Counted from the first letter of the stretch, positions 8,479-17,014 are shown. The stretch: DNA of 64,000 bases from Acinetobacter equi (GCF_001307195.1 NZ_CP012808.1:1798001-1862000); one strand, 5' to 3'. Program-made: numbers and translations. Notes: generated by a model not told the origin, from the sequence alone.

Positions 8479-10581
8479 ATGGACTCAGTTCAACAGAAGT
8501 CATCAATGGCTTCAAAAATAATATGGCTACTTGTCGCTATATTAGGTGCCGTATCATTTGGAATACTAGCGATTAGCCGAGGAGAGCATGTAAATGCCGT
8601 TTGGTTAATTTTAGCTGCAGCTTGTGTTTATAGTATTGCTTATCGGTTCTATAGTTTATTTATTGCCAATAAAGTTTTTGAATTAAATGAACGTCGTTTA
8701 ACACCAGCCCATCGTATGAATGATGGTTTAGATTATGTTCCAACAAATAAAAGTGTTTTATTTGGGCACCACTTTGCCGCTATTGCAGGTGCTGGTCCCT
8801 TGGTTGGTCCAATTTTAGCTGCACAAATGGGTTATTTGCCTGGAACAATCTGGCTGTTGGTTGGTGTTGTTTTAGCAGGTGCAGTTCAAGACTTTTTAGT
8901 TCTTTTTATTTCGACTCGTCGAGATGGTCGTTCATTAGGTGAAATGGCAAAACAAGAGCTAGGTTCTTTTGCTGGAATTATCGTTATGCTTGGTGCACTA
9001 GGCGTGATGATTATCATTTTAGCGGTACTTGCACTTGTGGTTGTAAAGGCATTAACAAATAGCCCGTGGGGTGTATTTAGTATTGCAGCAACAGTACCAA
9101 TTGCAATTTTTATGGGCATTTATATGCGATATATTCGCCCAGGTCGAATTGCAGAAGTTTCTATCATTGGTTTCGTTCTGATGATGGCAGGTATTATTTA
9201 CGGTGGAGATGTAGCACAACATCCTTACTGGGGACCATTCTTTACATTATCAGGTACAGAGTTAACTTGGTGGTTAATTGGATATGGTTTCGTTGCATCA
9301 GTATTACCCGTTTGGTTGTTATTGGCTCCGCGTGATTACTTATCTACATTCTTAAAAATTGGTGTCATTGCGGGTCTTGCAATTGGTATTTTATTTGCAA
9401 TGCCAGAAATGAAAATGCCAGCCATTACTCAATTTGTGGATGGTACAGGTCCTGTTTTTGCTGGTTCATTATTCCCATTCTTATTTATTACAATTGCCTG
9501 TGGTGCTATTTCAGGTTTCCACGCCTTGGTTTCTTCTGGAACAACGCCAAAACTTGTGAATAACGAAAAAGATATTCGCATGATTGGTTATGGCGGTATG
9601 TTAATGGAATCTTTTGTTGCAATTATGGCTTTAGTCTGTGCAACAATTTTAGATCCAGGTGTATATTTTGCGATTAACTCCCCAGCAGCATTATTAGGTA
9701 CAACCGTTGAGTCTGCAGCAGAAGCGGTAAGAAATTTAGGTTTTGTAGTAACACCTGAAGCATTAACTTTACTTGCCCAAGAGGTTGGTGAAAACTCAAT
9801 TTTATCTCGTACTGGTGGTGCACCGACCTTTGCAATTGGTATGGCGCATATCATTACTGAGATATTTAACAGCCGTGAAATGATGGCATTTTGGTACCAC
9901 TTTGCCATTTTATTTGAAGCATTATTTATTTTAACAGCTGTAGATGCTGGTACTCGTGCATGCCGTTTTATGGTGCAAGATACTGTTGGTATTGTGATTC
10001 CTGCTGTAAAAAATTCACATAACCTTTTTGGTAATATGTTGGGTACAGCTGTAGCAGTTGCTGGATGGGGCTTCTTTGTTTATCAAGGTGTGGTTGATCC
10101 ATTAGGCGGTATTAATAGCTTATGGCCACTCTTTGGTATTGGTAACCAAATTCTTGCAGCAATGGCATTGATTTTGGGTACAGTAATTCTATTCAAAATG
10201 AAAAAGCAGAAATATGTTTGGGTTACTATTATTCCGACAGTATTCTTATTTATTACTTCAATGACAGCGGGTTGGCAGAAAATTTTCCACGAAAATCCAA
10301 AAATTGGTTTCTTAGCACAAGCAGATCGTTTCTCTGATGCTATTGCTCGTGGTGAAATTTTGAAACCAGCAACTTCAATGGCCGAAATGCAAAATATTGT
10401 ATTATCAAATCAAATTAATGCAGCATTATGTGCATTCTTTATGATTGTAGCTGTAGTTATGCTAATTGCTGCAATTGGAGTTATTCGCCGTGCACTTGCA
10501 AATCCTGAACCATCAGTAAATGAAGCAGAAGCTATTTATGTTGATCCTGCTGAATTAGAGCCACCAAAAGCAGCTCATTAA
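8479..10581 (+). CDS. cstA: carbon starvation protein A (CstA/BtsT) peptide or pyruvate transporter
   Basis: A 700-residue polytopic inner-membrane protein of the CstA family (PF02554), with about 16-18 hydrophobic segments. Diagnostic stretches include GHHFAAIAGAGPLVGPILAAQMGY (about residues 96-119), VQDFLVLFISTRRDGRSLGEMA and SGFHALVSSGTTPK. E. coli relatives are CstA (peptide uptake in starvation) and BtsT (pyruvate/H+ symport). Which substrate applies here cannot be told from sequence. The start ATG follows AGAGGGATTGAC. A small YbdD/YjiX protein follows after 13 bases, the usual partner arrangement. The gene is separated from efp by a terminator and about 120 AT-rich bases. Confidence 0.92.
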   Translation: MDSVQQKSSMASKIIWLLVAILGAVSFGILAISRGEHVNAVWLILAAACVYSIAYRFYSLFIANKVFELNERRLTPAHRMNDGLDYVPTNKSVLFGHHFAAIAGAGPLVGPILAAQMGYLPGTIWLLVGVVLAGAVQDFLVLFISTRRDGRSLGEMAKQELGSFAGIIVMLGALGVMIIILAVLALVVVKALTNSPWGVFSIAATVPIAIFMGIYMRYIRPGRIAEVSIIGFVLMMAGIIYGGDVAQHPYWGPFFTLSGTELTWWLIGYGFVASVLPVWLLLAPRDYLSTFLKIGVIAGLAIGILFAMPEMKMPAITQFVDGTGPVFAGSLFPFLFITIACGAISGFHALVSSGTTPKLVNNEKDIRMIGYGGMLMESFVAIMALVCATILDPGVYFAINSPAALLGTTVESAAEAVRNLGFVVTPEALTLLAQEVGENSILSRTGGAPTFAIGMAHIITEIFNSREMMAFWYHFAILFEALFILTAVDAGTRACRFMVQDTVGIVIPAVKNSHNLFGNMLGTAVAVAGWGFFVYQGVVDPLGGINSLWPLFGIGNQILAAMALILGTVILFKMKKQKYVWVTIIPTVFLFITSMTAGWQKIFHENPKIGFLAQADRFSDAIARGEILKPATSMAEMQNIVLSNQINAALCAFFMIVAVVMLIAAIGVIRRALANPEPSVNEAEAIYVDPAELEPPKAAH

Positions 10582-10594
10582 AAGGGGATATGAA

Positions 10595-10897
10595 ATGAAC
10601 CTTAAGTTTGCAAAAAATGGAAAGGCTGTAATTTATAAAATCATTAAGATGACCATTATGTCGCAAAAAGACCTAATTCTAAATCCAAAGAATTGGTCTA
10701 GAATTGCAACATTGTGGCAACGACTACAGCAAAGTTTTCGTTTAATGGTTGGTGTTCCTGATTATCAAAATTATTTGGAACATATGAAAAAACATCATCC
10801 TGACTTAGAAGCAATGGATGCAAAAACATTCTATCGTTATTGCGTGGATAGTCGTTATCCAAGTGCAGGCAGTAGTATGAAAAAATGTCCATGCTAA
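10595..10897 (+). CDS. YbdD/YjiX family small protein, CstA partner
   Basis: Small protein of the PF04328 family that nearly always follows cstA or btsT and is thought to assist the transporter. The conserved core runs from about residue 35, with MVGVPDYQNYLEHMKKHHPD and the C-terminal RYCVDSRYPSAGSSMKKCPC. It has 100 residues from the ATG at 10595, somewhat longer than the usual 65-75. That start has a good AAGGGG ribosome site. An internal ATG at 10658 would give a more typical length. Spacing of 13 bases from cstA suggests one transcript. Confidence 0.88.
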   Translation: MNLKFAKNGKAVIYKIIKMTIMSQKDLILNPKNWSRIATLWQRLQQSFRLMVGVPDYQNYLEHMKKHHPDLEAMDAKTFYRYCVDSRYPSAGSSMKKCPC

Positions 10898-10927
10898 GTG
10901 TGAAAATATAAGTTTTTAATTCAAAAA

Positions 10928-10952
10928 GCCAGATGAAATATCTGGCTTTTTT
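10928..10952 (+). terminator. terminator after cstA operon
   Basis: GCCAGAT at 10928-10934 pairs with ATCTGGC at 10940-10946, followed by TTTTTTA. A-rich sequence on the other side may let it work for the convergent barrel gene too. Confidence 0.88.
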
Positions 10953-10973
10953 ATTCAATGATCTTGAATTAAT

Positions 10974-11654
10974 TTAAAAAGAATATGCAATCCCAGCTTT
11001 AGCAACGGGATGCCATTTAAAAAAGAAATTATCATTTAATTCATAATGTGTGAATTTTGGATCTGCTTTTACTTCATTGTTATTAATATGAGTTAAGCGA
11101 ACAGTAGGTGAGCCTGTATAATATATGCCAATTTCAAAGAAGCCACTCCAATTCAAATTAAATTTTGGTGACAGTCCTACACCTAAATAAGGTGCAATGG
11201 GGTTTCCATAATCCAATAATCCTTTTGCATCAATCTCAAAGTTTTTAGGAATAAATTTATTTAATTGACTAGGGCGTGCTTCTCCAACTTTAAAATTTTG
11301 ATGAATATCATAATTATCACCAATGTACCCAATTCCTATAGTGGTATGAAAAGCCTGTAACCAGTTATTGGGACTATATGTCCATGGTCGAAAAGTTGTG
11401 TTGATATATGTTCTATTATTATTCATTTCAATGTTATAGCGAATTCCATTAATTTTTATATTATTTTTCCAGTTTACCTGACCACCATTATAACCTAGAG
11501 CAAGACTTATATAAGGATTAACATTATAGATAATGGCTCCACCATAACCAGATAAACCACCTTCAGTTCGAATAGAAAAATCTGTTGTAGCATAAGCTAA
11601 TGTCGATGAAACAGTTAGTAAGTTTGTTACGCAAATGAGTAGGATGCTTTTCAT
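10974..11654 (-). CDS. outer-membrane beta-barrel protein
   Basis: A 226-residue exported protein. The first 22 residues form a signal peptide (MKSILLICVTNLLTVSSTLA, then YA). The rest is alternating polar and aromatic residues with many Asn and Gly, and it ends in Phe (AGIAYSF), the usual outer-membrane insertion signal. Segments such as APYLGVGLSPKFNLNWSGFFEIGIYYTG resemble strands of 8-stranded OmpA/OmpW-like barrels. No periplasmic OmpA domain is present. Function is unknown. It is convergent with the cstA operon and has a long AT-rich region upstream. Confidence 0.75.
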   Translation of the reverse strand: MKSILLICVTNLLTVSSTLAYATTDFSIRTEGGLSGYGGAIIYNVNPYISLALGYNGGQVNWKNNIKINGIRYNIEMNNNRTYINTTFRPWTYSPNNWLQAFHTTIGIGYIGDNYDIHQNFKVGEARPSQLNKFIPKNFEIDAKGLLDYGNPIAPYLGVGLSPKFNLNWSGFFEIGIYYTGSPTVRLTHINNNEVKADPKFTHYELNDNFFFKWHPVAKAGIAYSF

Positions 11655-12160
11655 TATTGAGCCTTATCAATGTTTATATGTTATAAAGTTTGAGTTTTAA
11701 ATTTTTATTATTAATTTTGATAATTTAAGACACTAATATATTAGTAACATTAATAATTGTTAAGATTGTAAGATATTGTTTTTAAAATTATTTTTAAATG
11801 TAAAAGATTAAGGGTACTCGCATGATATTTAAATATAAATTACATAAAAAATCACATAAATATAACAGATATTAAATTTTGTTCTAAAAAGTAAAAAAGA
11901 AAATAATAGAGTCTTTCATAAGTTACTTTTTAATCTAATAAGAATCATAGAACTTGAATCAAAAGACAAGAAGTATAAGACTTAGAGCCCTTTACTGATT
12001 AATAAGAATACAATTATGAAAGAGGGGCAGTATATTATTTACTTTATGGAGTGAATTTCTTTAAATGTGTTTAAAATAAGATCAATGACAAGGATGCTAA
12101 AAAATCTAGGAAAAAGCACTTGTTTTACATCTTAAAATTGAATATGATTCTGCACACTTT
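11655..12160. other. AT-rich intergenic region before tRNA-Val
   Basis: About 500 bases with very low GC. No open frame of plausible size, ribosome site or family match is visible. It presumably contains promoters for the barrel gene (leftward) and for the tRNA (rightward), but no clear -35/-10 pair stands out. Confidence 0.5.
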
Positions 12161-12237
12161 AGGTGTATAGCTCAGTTGGTTAGAGCGCTACGTTGACATC
12201 GTAGAGGTCTCCAGTTCGAATCTGGATATACCTACCA
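12161..12237 (+). tRNA. tRNA-Val (anticodon GAC), 3' half supplied by prophage
   Basis: A complete 77-base cloverleaf with encoded CCA. The acceptor stem AGGTGTA pairs with TATACCT. The D arm is GCTC/GAGC, the anticodon arm is CTACG-TTGACAT-CGTAG with anticodon GAC (valine codons GUC/GUU), and the T arm is TCCAG-TTCGAAT-CTGGA. A prophage integrase is encoded just downstream and a second copy of the 3' half sits at 33,179. The present T arm therefore probably came from the phage, while the displaced host T arm (AGCAG-TTCGAGT-CTGCT) lies at the far end. Confidence 0.95.
12188..12209 (+). repeat. attL core (22-base direct repeat with attR)
   Basis: The repeat covers the tRNA anticodon stem-loop and variable region and is identical to 33179-33200. 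Beyond it the two ends remain similar but not identical for about 150 bases. The perfect block therefore marks the likely strand-exchange region over the anticodon arm. Confidence 0.9.
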
Positions 12238-12260
12238 AGATTCAAAGCCAGAAATGGTAA

Positions 12261-12299
12261 GGGTTTTAAGCGAAATCAGTAGCTTAAAGCCCTTTTTTT
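12261..12299 (+). terminator. terminator of tRNA-Val at attL
   Basis: GGGTTTTAAGC at 12261-12271 pairs with GCTTAAAGCCC at 12282-12292 (one G-T), followed by seven T. A diverged copy lies at attR (33252-33290). Confidence 0.88.
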
Positions 12300-12373
12300 A
12301 TGTCTATAATAATATATGTTAATATCTGCCTATTCGGCTTAAAGGGCGAATTAAGCCGATTCTGCCGAATAAT

Positions 12374-12413
12374 TTACGTCAAATTTACGTCAAGAATTTT
12401 GAGTTTTACGTCA
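12374..12413 (+). promoter_or_regulatory. three TTACGTCA repeats, putative integrase arm-type sites
   Basis: TTACGTCA occurs at 12374-12381, 12385-12392 and 12406-12413, all in the same orientation and 11 and 21 bases apart, that is about one and two helical turns. Two more copies with the same 11-base spacing lie near the right end (33125 and 33136). The last left copy ends in the A of the int ATG. This fits arm-type binding sites of a tyrosine integrase that could also repress its own gene; this is inference. Confidence 0.65.
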
Positions 12414-13423
12414 TGAAAATACCAAAACCTAGAAAGCGTGGTGAAGCTTATTACATCGAGATCATGATTGATGGAAAACGCTCATCTGCAACTCGTGACA
12501 CAGCCAAAGAATGTGAACAATGGGCAGCACAAAAAATACTTGAAGCTAAAGCAAATAAATTGGCAGAAGACCAAGGTGTAAAACAGCATTACCCATTTAA
12601 AACACTTTTTTATAAATACTACGATGAAGTGGGTAAAAAGCTTCGCGGTTCAATTTATGTAAAAGAACAATTAAAACCATTTGAAGAAAAGTTTGGTGCA
12701 CTGGCAGAAATGTCGATTCATGAAATTACACCAAAGCATTTAACTGCCTGGAGAAACAAACGAGCAAAAGAAGTGGGAGCGAATACCTTACTTCGTGAAA
12801 TGGCTTTATATAGTTCTGTTTTTAGTTATGCAGTAAAGGAGCTATTTTTGCTTGATGTGAATCCGTGGACCAATGTCAAAAAACCAGTAAAGCCTAAAGC
12901 TCGTCATCGTCGTATTCGAGATAATGAAATACAGTTAATTCTTGAATCATTAAATTACAGTGAAGGGCAGACACCAACTGAACCAGATCATTATGTTGCA
13001 TGGGCATTTTTATTTGCACTTGAAACAGCAATGCGTCGTGGTGAAATTCTTGGTATTCAAATGACAGATATTTTTGATCGTCATGTACATTTACCAAAAA
13101 CAAAAAATGGTGATGCTCGTAATGTGCCATTAACTAAAAAGGCATTAGCTCTTTTAGATCTGATTGAACATGATGGACCTAAACTTATTCCACAGTCAGA
13201 AAATGCATTTAGATTAATGTGGGAAAGAAGAAAGGCGAAAGTAGGATTAGAAGATATTCATTTTCATGATGCACGACATGAAGCGATTACAAGATTTGTG
13301 AATAATCAAAAATTGCCTGTTGAGGTATTAGCGAAAGTGACAGGGCATAAGAACATTAAAGTGTTAGTGAATACTTATTACAATCCTGATGTGAATGATA
13401 TTGCAGATATGTTGGATGCGTAA
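12413..13423 (+). CDS. int: prophage tyrosine integrase
   Basis: Site-specific recombinase of 336 residues that joins phage and host att sites. Catalytic residues visible are Arg208 (ETAMRRGEIL), the beta-hairpin Lys near 229-231, His285-x-x-Arg288 (HDARHE), His312 (TGHKN) and Tyr322 or Tyr323. The first 45 residues form a small basic beta-rich arm-binding domain, and about 60-150 a SAM-like core-binding domain. It lies immediately inside attL and reads away from the tRNA. The ATG at 12413 overlaps a TTACGTCA repeat. The protein appears intact, so integrase activity may persist although the prophage is deleted. Confidence 0.95.
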   Translation: MKIPKPRKRGEAYYIEIMIDGKRSSATRDTAKECEQWAAQKILEAKANKLAEDQGVKQHYPFKTLFYKYYDEVGKKLRGSIYVKEQLKPFEEKFGALAEMSIHEITPKHLTAWRNKRAKEVGANTLLREMALYSSVFSYAVKELFLLDVNPWTNVKKPVKPKARHRRIRDNEIQLILESLNYSEGQTPTEPDHYVAWAFLFALETAMRRGEILGIQMTDIFDRHVHLPKTKNGDARNVPLTKKALALLDLIEHDGPKLIPQSENAFRLMWERRKAKVGLEDIHFHDARHEAITRFVNNQKLPVEVLAKVTGHKNIKVLVNTYYNPDVNDIADMLDA

Positions 13424-13458
13424 AATAAGGGGTATACATAAAATGTACCCCCTTTGAT

Positions 13459-13740
13459 TTAATTCTTTCTTGGTCGTCTATTTTTTGATGTCTTCTGCCC
13501 TAAAATTAAATGAGCTTCATCAGGTTTGTATTTACATTTTCGCCCAACACCACGATTAATAGATACAAGTCTATCTCGAACAGTATCTTCACTAATTCCA
13601 TACTTAACAGCTAATTCCTGTGGCGATACAAATTCAGGACTTACATCTTTAATGGCCACAACTTTTGCACCACCAGCAACTTCAGCACCAATAAAAAGTT
13701 GAGGTACATCACCAGTGACAGTAATTTGATACACTCCCAT
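13459..13740 (-). CDS. small phage HTH protein (possible excisionase or regulator)
   Basis: A 93-residue protein starting at the ATG at 13740. The C-terminal half contains a helix-turn-helix-like stretch (SPQELAVKYGISEDTVRDRLVSIN, about residues 37-60) followed by a very basic tail (SKNRRPRKN). The N-terminal half (GVYQITVTGDVPQLFIG) looks beta-stranded. Its start overlaps the stop of the upstream methyltransferase remnant as TGATG, suggesting translational coupling. It is convergent with int. Position beside int and size would fit an excisionase or small regulator, but no specific family is recognised. Confidence 0.6.
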   Translation of the reverse strand: MGVYQITVTGDVPQLFIGAEVAGGAKVVAIKDVSPEFVSPQELAVKYGISEDTVRDRLVSINRGVGRKCKYKPDEAHLILGQKTSKNRRPRKN

Positions 13741-14174
13741 CAACAAACCTCCTTCAAACGTTCCACCTTTATAAATGTCATCCAATGTGTATTGGCACGT
13801 TTTCCACTAATGTGGCCAAACAAAGGTTTTTGATCTGTTAGCTTTAAAATTTCAGAAACCTTAATTTGAGTTTCATTCCATTTAAAAATCAAAACACCAT
13901 CAGTGGCCAACACACGGAAACATTCTGAAAAGCCTTTTCTTAAATCTTCACGCCAATCATTTTCAAGCTTTCCATATTTCAGGGCCAACCAAGATTGCTT
14001 GCCTGCACGTACTAAGTGTGGCGGATCAAAAACGACTAATTTAAATTGGCCATCATCAAAAGGCATATTACGAAAGTCCATTTCAACATCTGGACTAACT
14101 TCTAATGAGCGACCATCACAAAGAATATGGTTTTCAGTTCTAATATCGCCAAAAACAACATTTTCATTTTGAGA
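13740..14174 (-). pseudogene. 5'-truncated phage class I SAM methyltransferase
   Basis: The minus-strand frame reads as the C-terminal two thirds of a phage methyltransferase, with FGDIRTE, a DPP catalytic motif in VVFDPPHLVRAG, FRVLATDGVLIFKWNE and a C-terminal HISGKRANTHWMTF. The N-terminal SAM-binding motif I is missing. Upstream of about 14174 the frame continues to a chance ATG at 14228, but those residues are the antisense of the capsid gene, not a methyltransferase. The gene was therefore cut by a deletion joining it head to head to the capsid gene. A short chimeric protein might still be made but should lack cofactor binding. Confidence 0.8.
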
Positions 14175-14229
14175 GTTTAAAACCCAGGTTGATGCTGTAA
14201 AAGCGATTGCCGAAGAATACAAAGGCAAA

Positions 14230-15300
14230 ATGGCTCACAACGACAAAATTACAGCTGAAGCAAAAGCCCAAGCTGATGATGCCTTAACAAAACTGAATGA
14301 AACTAAAAGCCAGTTGCAAGATTTGGCTCAAAAAATGTCACGTCGACAAAATGATGGTGATCCTGAAGTTAAATCAGGTGGTCGTGAATTTGTTGAAAGT
14401 GCTGAATATAAAGCTGCAGCTGAATCGGAATTTAAAGGTATTACTCGTCGTGAGCTTAAAAATACGATTGGTACCACTGAAGTGGCAGGGAATATTCAAC
14501 CAACTAATCTTGGTTTGATTTTACCAAATCAACAGCGTTTAACAATTCGTGATCTGCTTGCTGGTGGGAAAATGTCTGGCAACTCTCTTGAATATGTTCA
14601 GGAAGCTGGCTTTACCAATAATGCAGCAGTGGTAGCTGAAAAAGGCAATAAACCTGAATCTGCAATCACTTTTGAAGACAAAGACGCAAAAGCTGTTGTA
14701 ATTGCTCATTGGTTAAAGGTCACTACTCAGATGCTGAGTGACGCTCCTGCGCTTGAGTCATACATTAACAACCGTTTACGTCATGGACTTGATATTAAAC
14801 TTGAAAATCAAATCCTTAAAGGTGATGGGACATCAGGGAATATCGCAGGTCTTCTAACACAAGCCACTGAATACGCTCCTCCTGCTGGTGTCACTGGTGC
14901 CAATATGTTTGATGTGTTGCGCTACGCGATGCTTCAAGTTGTTTTAGCGGATGATTATGCAAATGGTCATGTTCTTAACCCTATCGATTGGGCAATCATG
15001 GAGACCACTAAAGATGAAAATGGACGCTATTTGATTGGTGATCCTCAATCTAAAGCAGTTCCTACGCTTTGGGGCTTGCCAGTGGTCCAAACTCAAGCGA
15101 TGGATGCTGGTAGTTTCTTGACAGGAGCATTTAATACTGCTGCTCAATACTTTGAGCGTTGGGGAGCGTCTGTGCAGCTAGGATTGACTGGTGATGATTT
15201 CACATCAAACAAACGTACAATCCTTGCTGAAACTCGTGGTGCATTAGCTGTGTATCGTCCTGAATCATTAATCTATGGTTCTTATGTTCCTAGTCCTTAA
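14230..15300 (+). CDS. phage major capsid protein, HK97 fold, 5' end lost
   Basis: HK97-type capsid subunit (PF05065). The N-terminal coiled region (about residues 1-55) is the scaffold-like delta domain. The mature shell domain begins near TTEVAGNIQPTNLG, with ITFEDKDAKAVVIAHWLKVT and GTSGNIAGLL as typical stretches. The open frame extends upstream of the ATG as KTQVDAVKAIAEEYKGK to a stop at 14170-14172, which reads as genuine capsid sequence without its start codon. The first residues and the native ribosome site were thus removed by the deletion; AAAGG before the ATG at 14230 may allow partial expression. Terminase, portal and protease genes that should precede it are absent. Confidence 0.85.
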   Translation: MAHNDKITAEAKAQADDALTKLNETKSQLQDLAQKMSRRQNDGDPEVKSGGREFVESAEYKAAAESEFKGITRRELKNTIGTTEVAGNIQPTNLGLILPNQQRLTIRDLLAGGKMSGNSLEYVQEAGFTNNAAVVAEKGNKPESAITFEDKDAKAVVIAHWLKVTTQMLSDAPALESYINNRLRHGLDIKLENQILKGDGTSGNIAGLLTQATEYAPPAGVTGANMFDVLRYAMLQVVLADDYANGHVLNPIDWAIMETTKDENGRYLIGDPQSKAVPTLWGLPVVQTQAMDAGSFLTGAFNTAAQYFERWGASVQLGLTGDDFTSNKRTILAETRGALAVYRPESLIYGSYVPSP

Positions 15301-15309
15301 TTGCTGATT

Positions 15310-15337
15310 GAAAGAGCAGGCATATGTCTGCTCTTTC
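15310..15337 (+). terminator. hairpin between capsid and connector genes
   Basis: A perfect 10-base stem, GAAAGAGCAG (15310-15319) with CTGCTCTTTC (15328-15337), and an 8-base loop. There is no T-run, so it may attenuate, process or stabilise RNA after the highly expressed capsid gene rather than terminate fully. Confidence 0.55.
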
Positions 15338-15349
15338 GGAGTACTAATC

Positions 15350-15532
15350 ATGAAATACATAGTGAAGCGTCCGCATTTTGGTGATAAAGACTTCAAAGTG
15401 GGTGATATTCGCGAAGCCAAACCTAATGAAGTTGCACACCTGGTAAAAAATGGAATTTTAAAAGAATTACCAGAAGAAGTAACAGAAACAAAGCAGATAA
15501 AACCCCGTTCAACAAAGGCGAAATCAGAATGA
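15350..15532 (+). CDS. small phage head-region protein
   Basis: A 60-residue protein between the capsid and connector genes, started at the ATG at 15350 behind GGAG. It opens MKYIVKRPHFGDKDFKVGD and ends in a Lys/Ser/Thr-rich tail (PRSTKAKSE). Its stop overlaps the next start as ATGA, so translation is coupled. Small proteins of this shape are common after HK97-type capsids and are often annotated as hypothetical or head fibre-like. No function is assigned. Confidence 0.7.
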   Translation: MKYIVKRPHFGDKDFKVGDIREAKPNEVAHLVKNGILKELPEEVTETKQIKPRSTKAKSE

Positions 15533-15816
15533 TTGACCTCGATCGAGCTAAATTGCATTGTCGTGTAGATCATGATGATGAAGATGAAATATTTCGAGAC
15601 TTAATTGCTGAAGCGGATGAAGTTATTGAAAATGATTTAGATCGTAAAATCATCATAAATGAAGCCGATCGAAGCAATGATTGTGATTTATTGGATAATA
15701 AATGGTTGGATTCAGCTCGGCTTATATATATTCAATATCGCTATAGTCGTAGCCTAGAAGATAAGCCTCAAGCGTATTTAAGTTTGTTGCAAAAATTTCG
15801 CATCATGGGAGTTTAG
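15529..15816 (+). CDS. phage head-tail connector protein (gp6-like)
   Basis: A 95-residue protein resembling the HK97 gp6 / YqbG family of head-tail adaptors that dock under the portal ring. The pattern IDLDRAKLHCRVDHDDEDEIFRDLIAEADEVIENDLDR is characteristic: DLxxAKxHLRVDxxxED followed by a helix. Its ATG overlaps the preceding stop, and the head-closure gene starts right after its stop codon. It belongs to the morphogenesis operon. Confidence 0.82.
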   Translation: MIDLDRAKLHCRVDHDDEDEIFRDLIAEADEVIENDLDRKIIINEADRSNDCDLLDNKWLDSARLIYIQYRYSRSLEDKPQAYLSLLQKFRIMGV

Positions 15817-16179
15817 ATGGTGGATTTATCAGAAAAACTACCTCACCGCATCCGAATAGAATCATTCGTTGAAACCCAAGACCAAAAAACAGGTCACATC
15901 ACTGAAGAATGGTCAGAATTTACAACTGTTTGGGGAAAACATGAAGGTTTATCCACAAAAGATATTCTTCAAGCTCAAGCTATTAATTCAACTATGTCGG
16001 CACGTTGCAAGATTCGCTATAGCAAGAAAGCAATTCAGATTGATTCGACTATGCGAGTGTTGTTCCGTGGCAAATATTGGAAAATTGATGGTGATCCAAT
16101 GCCCGATAATGAAAGCGGTCTTGAGTGGATTACTTTGAACCTTGCTGAAGGTGAAGCATCATGGCAACCTCAGACTTAA
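15817..16179 (+). CDS. phage head closure protein
   Basis: A 120-residue member of the SPP1 gp16-like head-closure family (PF05521), which plugs the connector after DNA packaging. Diagnostic is LPHRIRIESFVETQDQKTGHITEEWSEFTTVWGKHEGL: an opening beta strand, Gly, then a Trp-Xaa-Xaa-hydrophobic pattern and a Trp-Gly. Later VLFRGKYWKIDGDP is also typical. The next gene starts 18 bases before this one ends, in another frame. Confidence 0.85.
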   Translation: MVDLSEKLPHRIRIESFVETQDQKTGHITEEWSEFTTVWGKHEGLSTKDILQAQAINSTMSARCKIRYSKKAIQIDSTMRVLFRGKYWKIDGDPMPDNESGLEWITLNLAEGEASWQPQT

Positions 16180-16643
16180 AAATTGATGGTCTTGATGAAT
16201 TCAACAAAAAAATTGCAGAACTCACCGATATTAAAAAAGTAAGATCAAGAGCTAATTCATCTGCTCGTAAAGCAATGCAACTTGTTCAAATGGTTGCAAT
16301 GATTGGTGCATCTCGAATTGATGACCCTGCAACAAGAGAAGCGATTCAAGAAAATATTGTAGTTCGTGCAGGAAAAACACGAAGTATTAATGAAATTCGT
16401 ATGCGAGTTGGTGTGTTGGGTGGTGCTGCGGTAAATGGTAGATCAGATAGAGCTAAACTTTCAGCTTTACCAGGTGGTGAAACGGTTTACTGGCGTTATT
16501 TAGAGTTTGGCACATCCAAGATGCCAGCAGTACCATTTATGCGACCAGCTTTGTCTGAAAACATTCAAAAAGTTACAGATGAATTTGCAAAGACATTTAT
16601 GAAGTCCATCGAGACTGCAATAGCGAAAGGCAAAATATCATGA
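16161..16643 (+). CDS. HK97 gp10-family tail completion protein
   Basis: A 160-residue protein of the HK97 gp10 family (PF04883), a neck/tail-completion component. The N-terminal DLKIDGLDEFNKKIAEL and the C-terminal YWRYLEFGTSKMPAVPFMRPAL (residues about 109-131) are the family's characteristic ends. It overlaps its neighbours on both sides (18 and 4 bases), typical of tightly packed tail operons. Confidence 0.88.
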   Translation: MATSDLKIDGLDEFNKKIAELTDIKKVRSRANSSARKAMQLVQMVAMIGASRIDDPATREAIQENIVVRAGKTRSINEIRMRVGVLGGAAVNGRSDRAKLSALPGGETVYWRYLEFGTSKMPAVPFMRPALSENIQKVTDEFAKTFMKSIETAIAKGKIS

Positions 16644-17014
16644 CAGCACCAATCTTTGAATTGCTTAATGCAGATGATGAAGTTAAGTCATTTTTGAAGT
16701 CAGGCAATATTTTAAGAGCTTATGAATTTGGCTTAGCACCTGATAAACCTAAAACACCATATTTGGTGTGGCAAGATATTTCAGGTAACCCACAAAATAA
16801 TCTTGATTGTCCTGCATTAACTGATCATATCTCTATTCAAATTGATATTTACACACATGATGTTCGTGATTTAGCAATGATAAAAAACGCTGCACGACGA
16901 GCATTAGAACAAGATAATTCATGCACGATTACAGGTTTACGTGGCAATAGTCGTGAACATGATACAAAGCTTTATCGAACTGGTTTTGATAGCAACTGGT
17001 TTGTTGATCGTTAA
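16640..17014 (+). CDS. tail completion protein, DUF3168 family
   Basis: A 124-residue protein with features of DUF3168 (PF11367, lambda gpU / SPP1 gp17 type tail terminator). It has a short N-terminal helix, TPYLVWQDISGNPQNN near residue 38, ISIQIDIYTHDVRDLAMIKNAARRAL, and a closing YRTGFDSNWFV. It overlaps the upstream gene by 4 bases (ATGA). A strong terminator follows, splitting the head/neck genes from the tail tube gene. Confidence 0.83.
   Translation: MTAPIFELLNADDEVKSFLKSGNILRAYEFGLAPDKPKTPYLVWQDISGNPQNNLDCPALTDHISIQIDIYTHDVRDLAMIKNAARRALEQDNSCTITGLRGNSREHDTKLYRTGFDSNWFVDR

Noticed and set aside
10698..10958. Minus-strand frame over the YbdD/YjiX gene
   Set aside because: Antisense of a conserved gene and crosses a terminator; no protein-like pattern.
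14175..14228. N-terminal extension of the minus-strand methyltransferase to an ATG at 14228
   Set aside because: Those residues are the antisense of capsid coding sequence and do not resemble a methyltransferase; the ATG is accidental.
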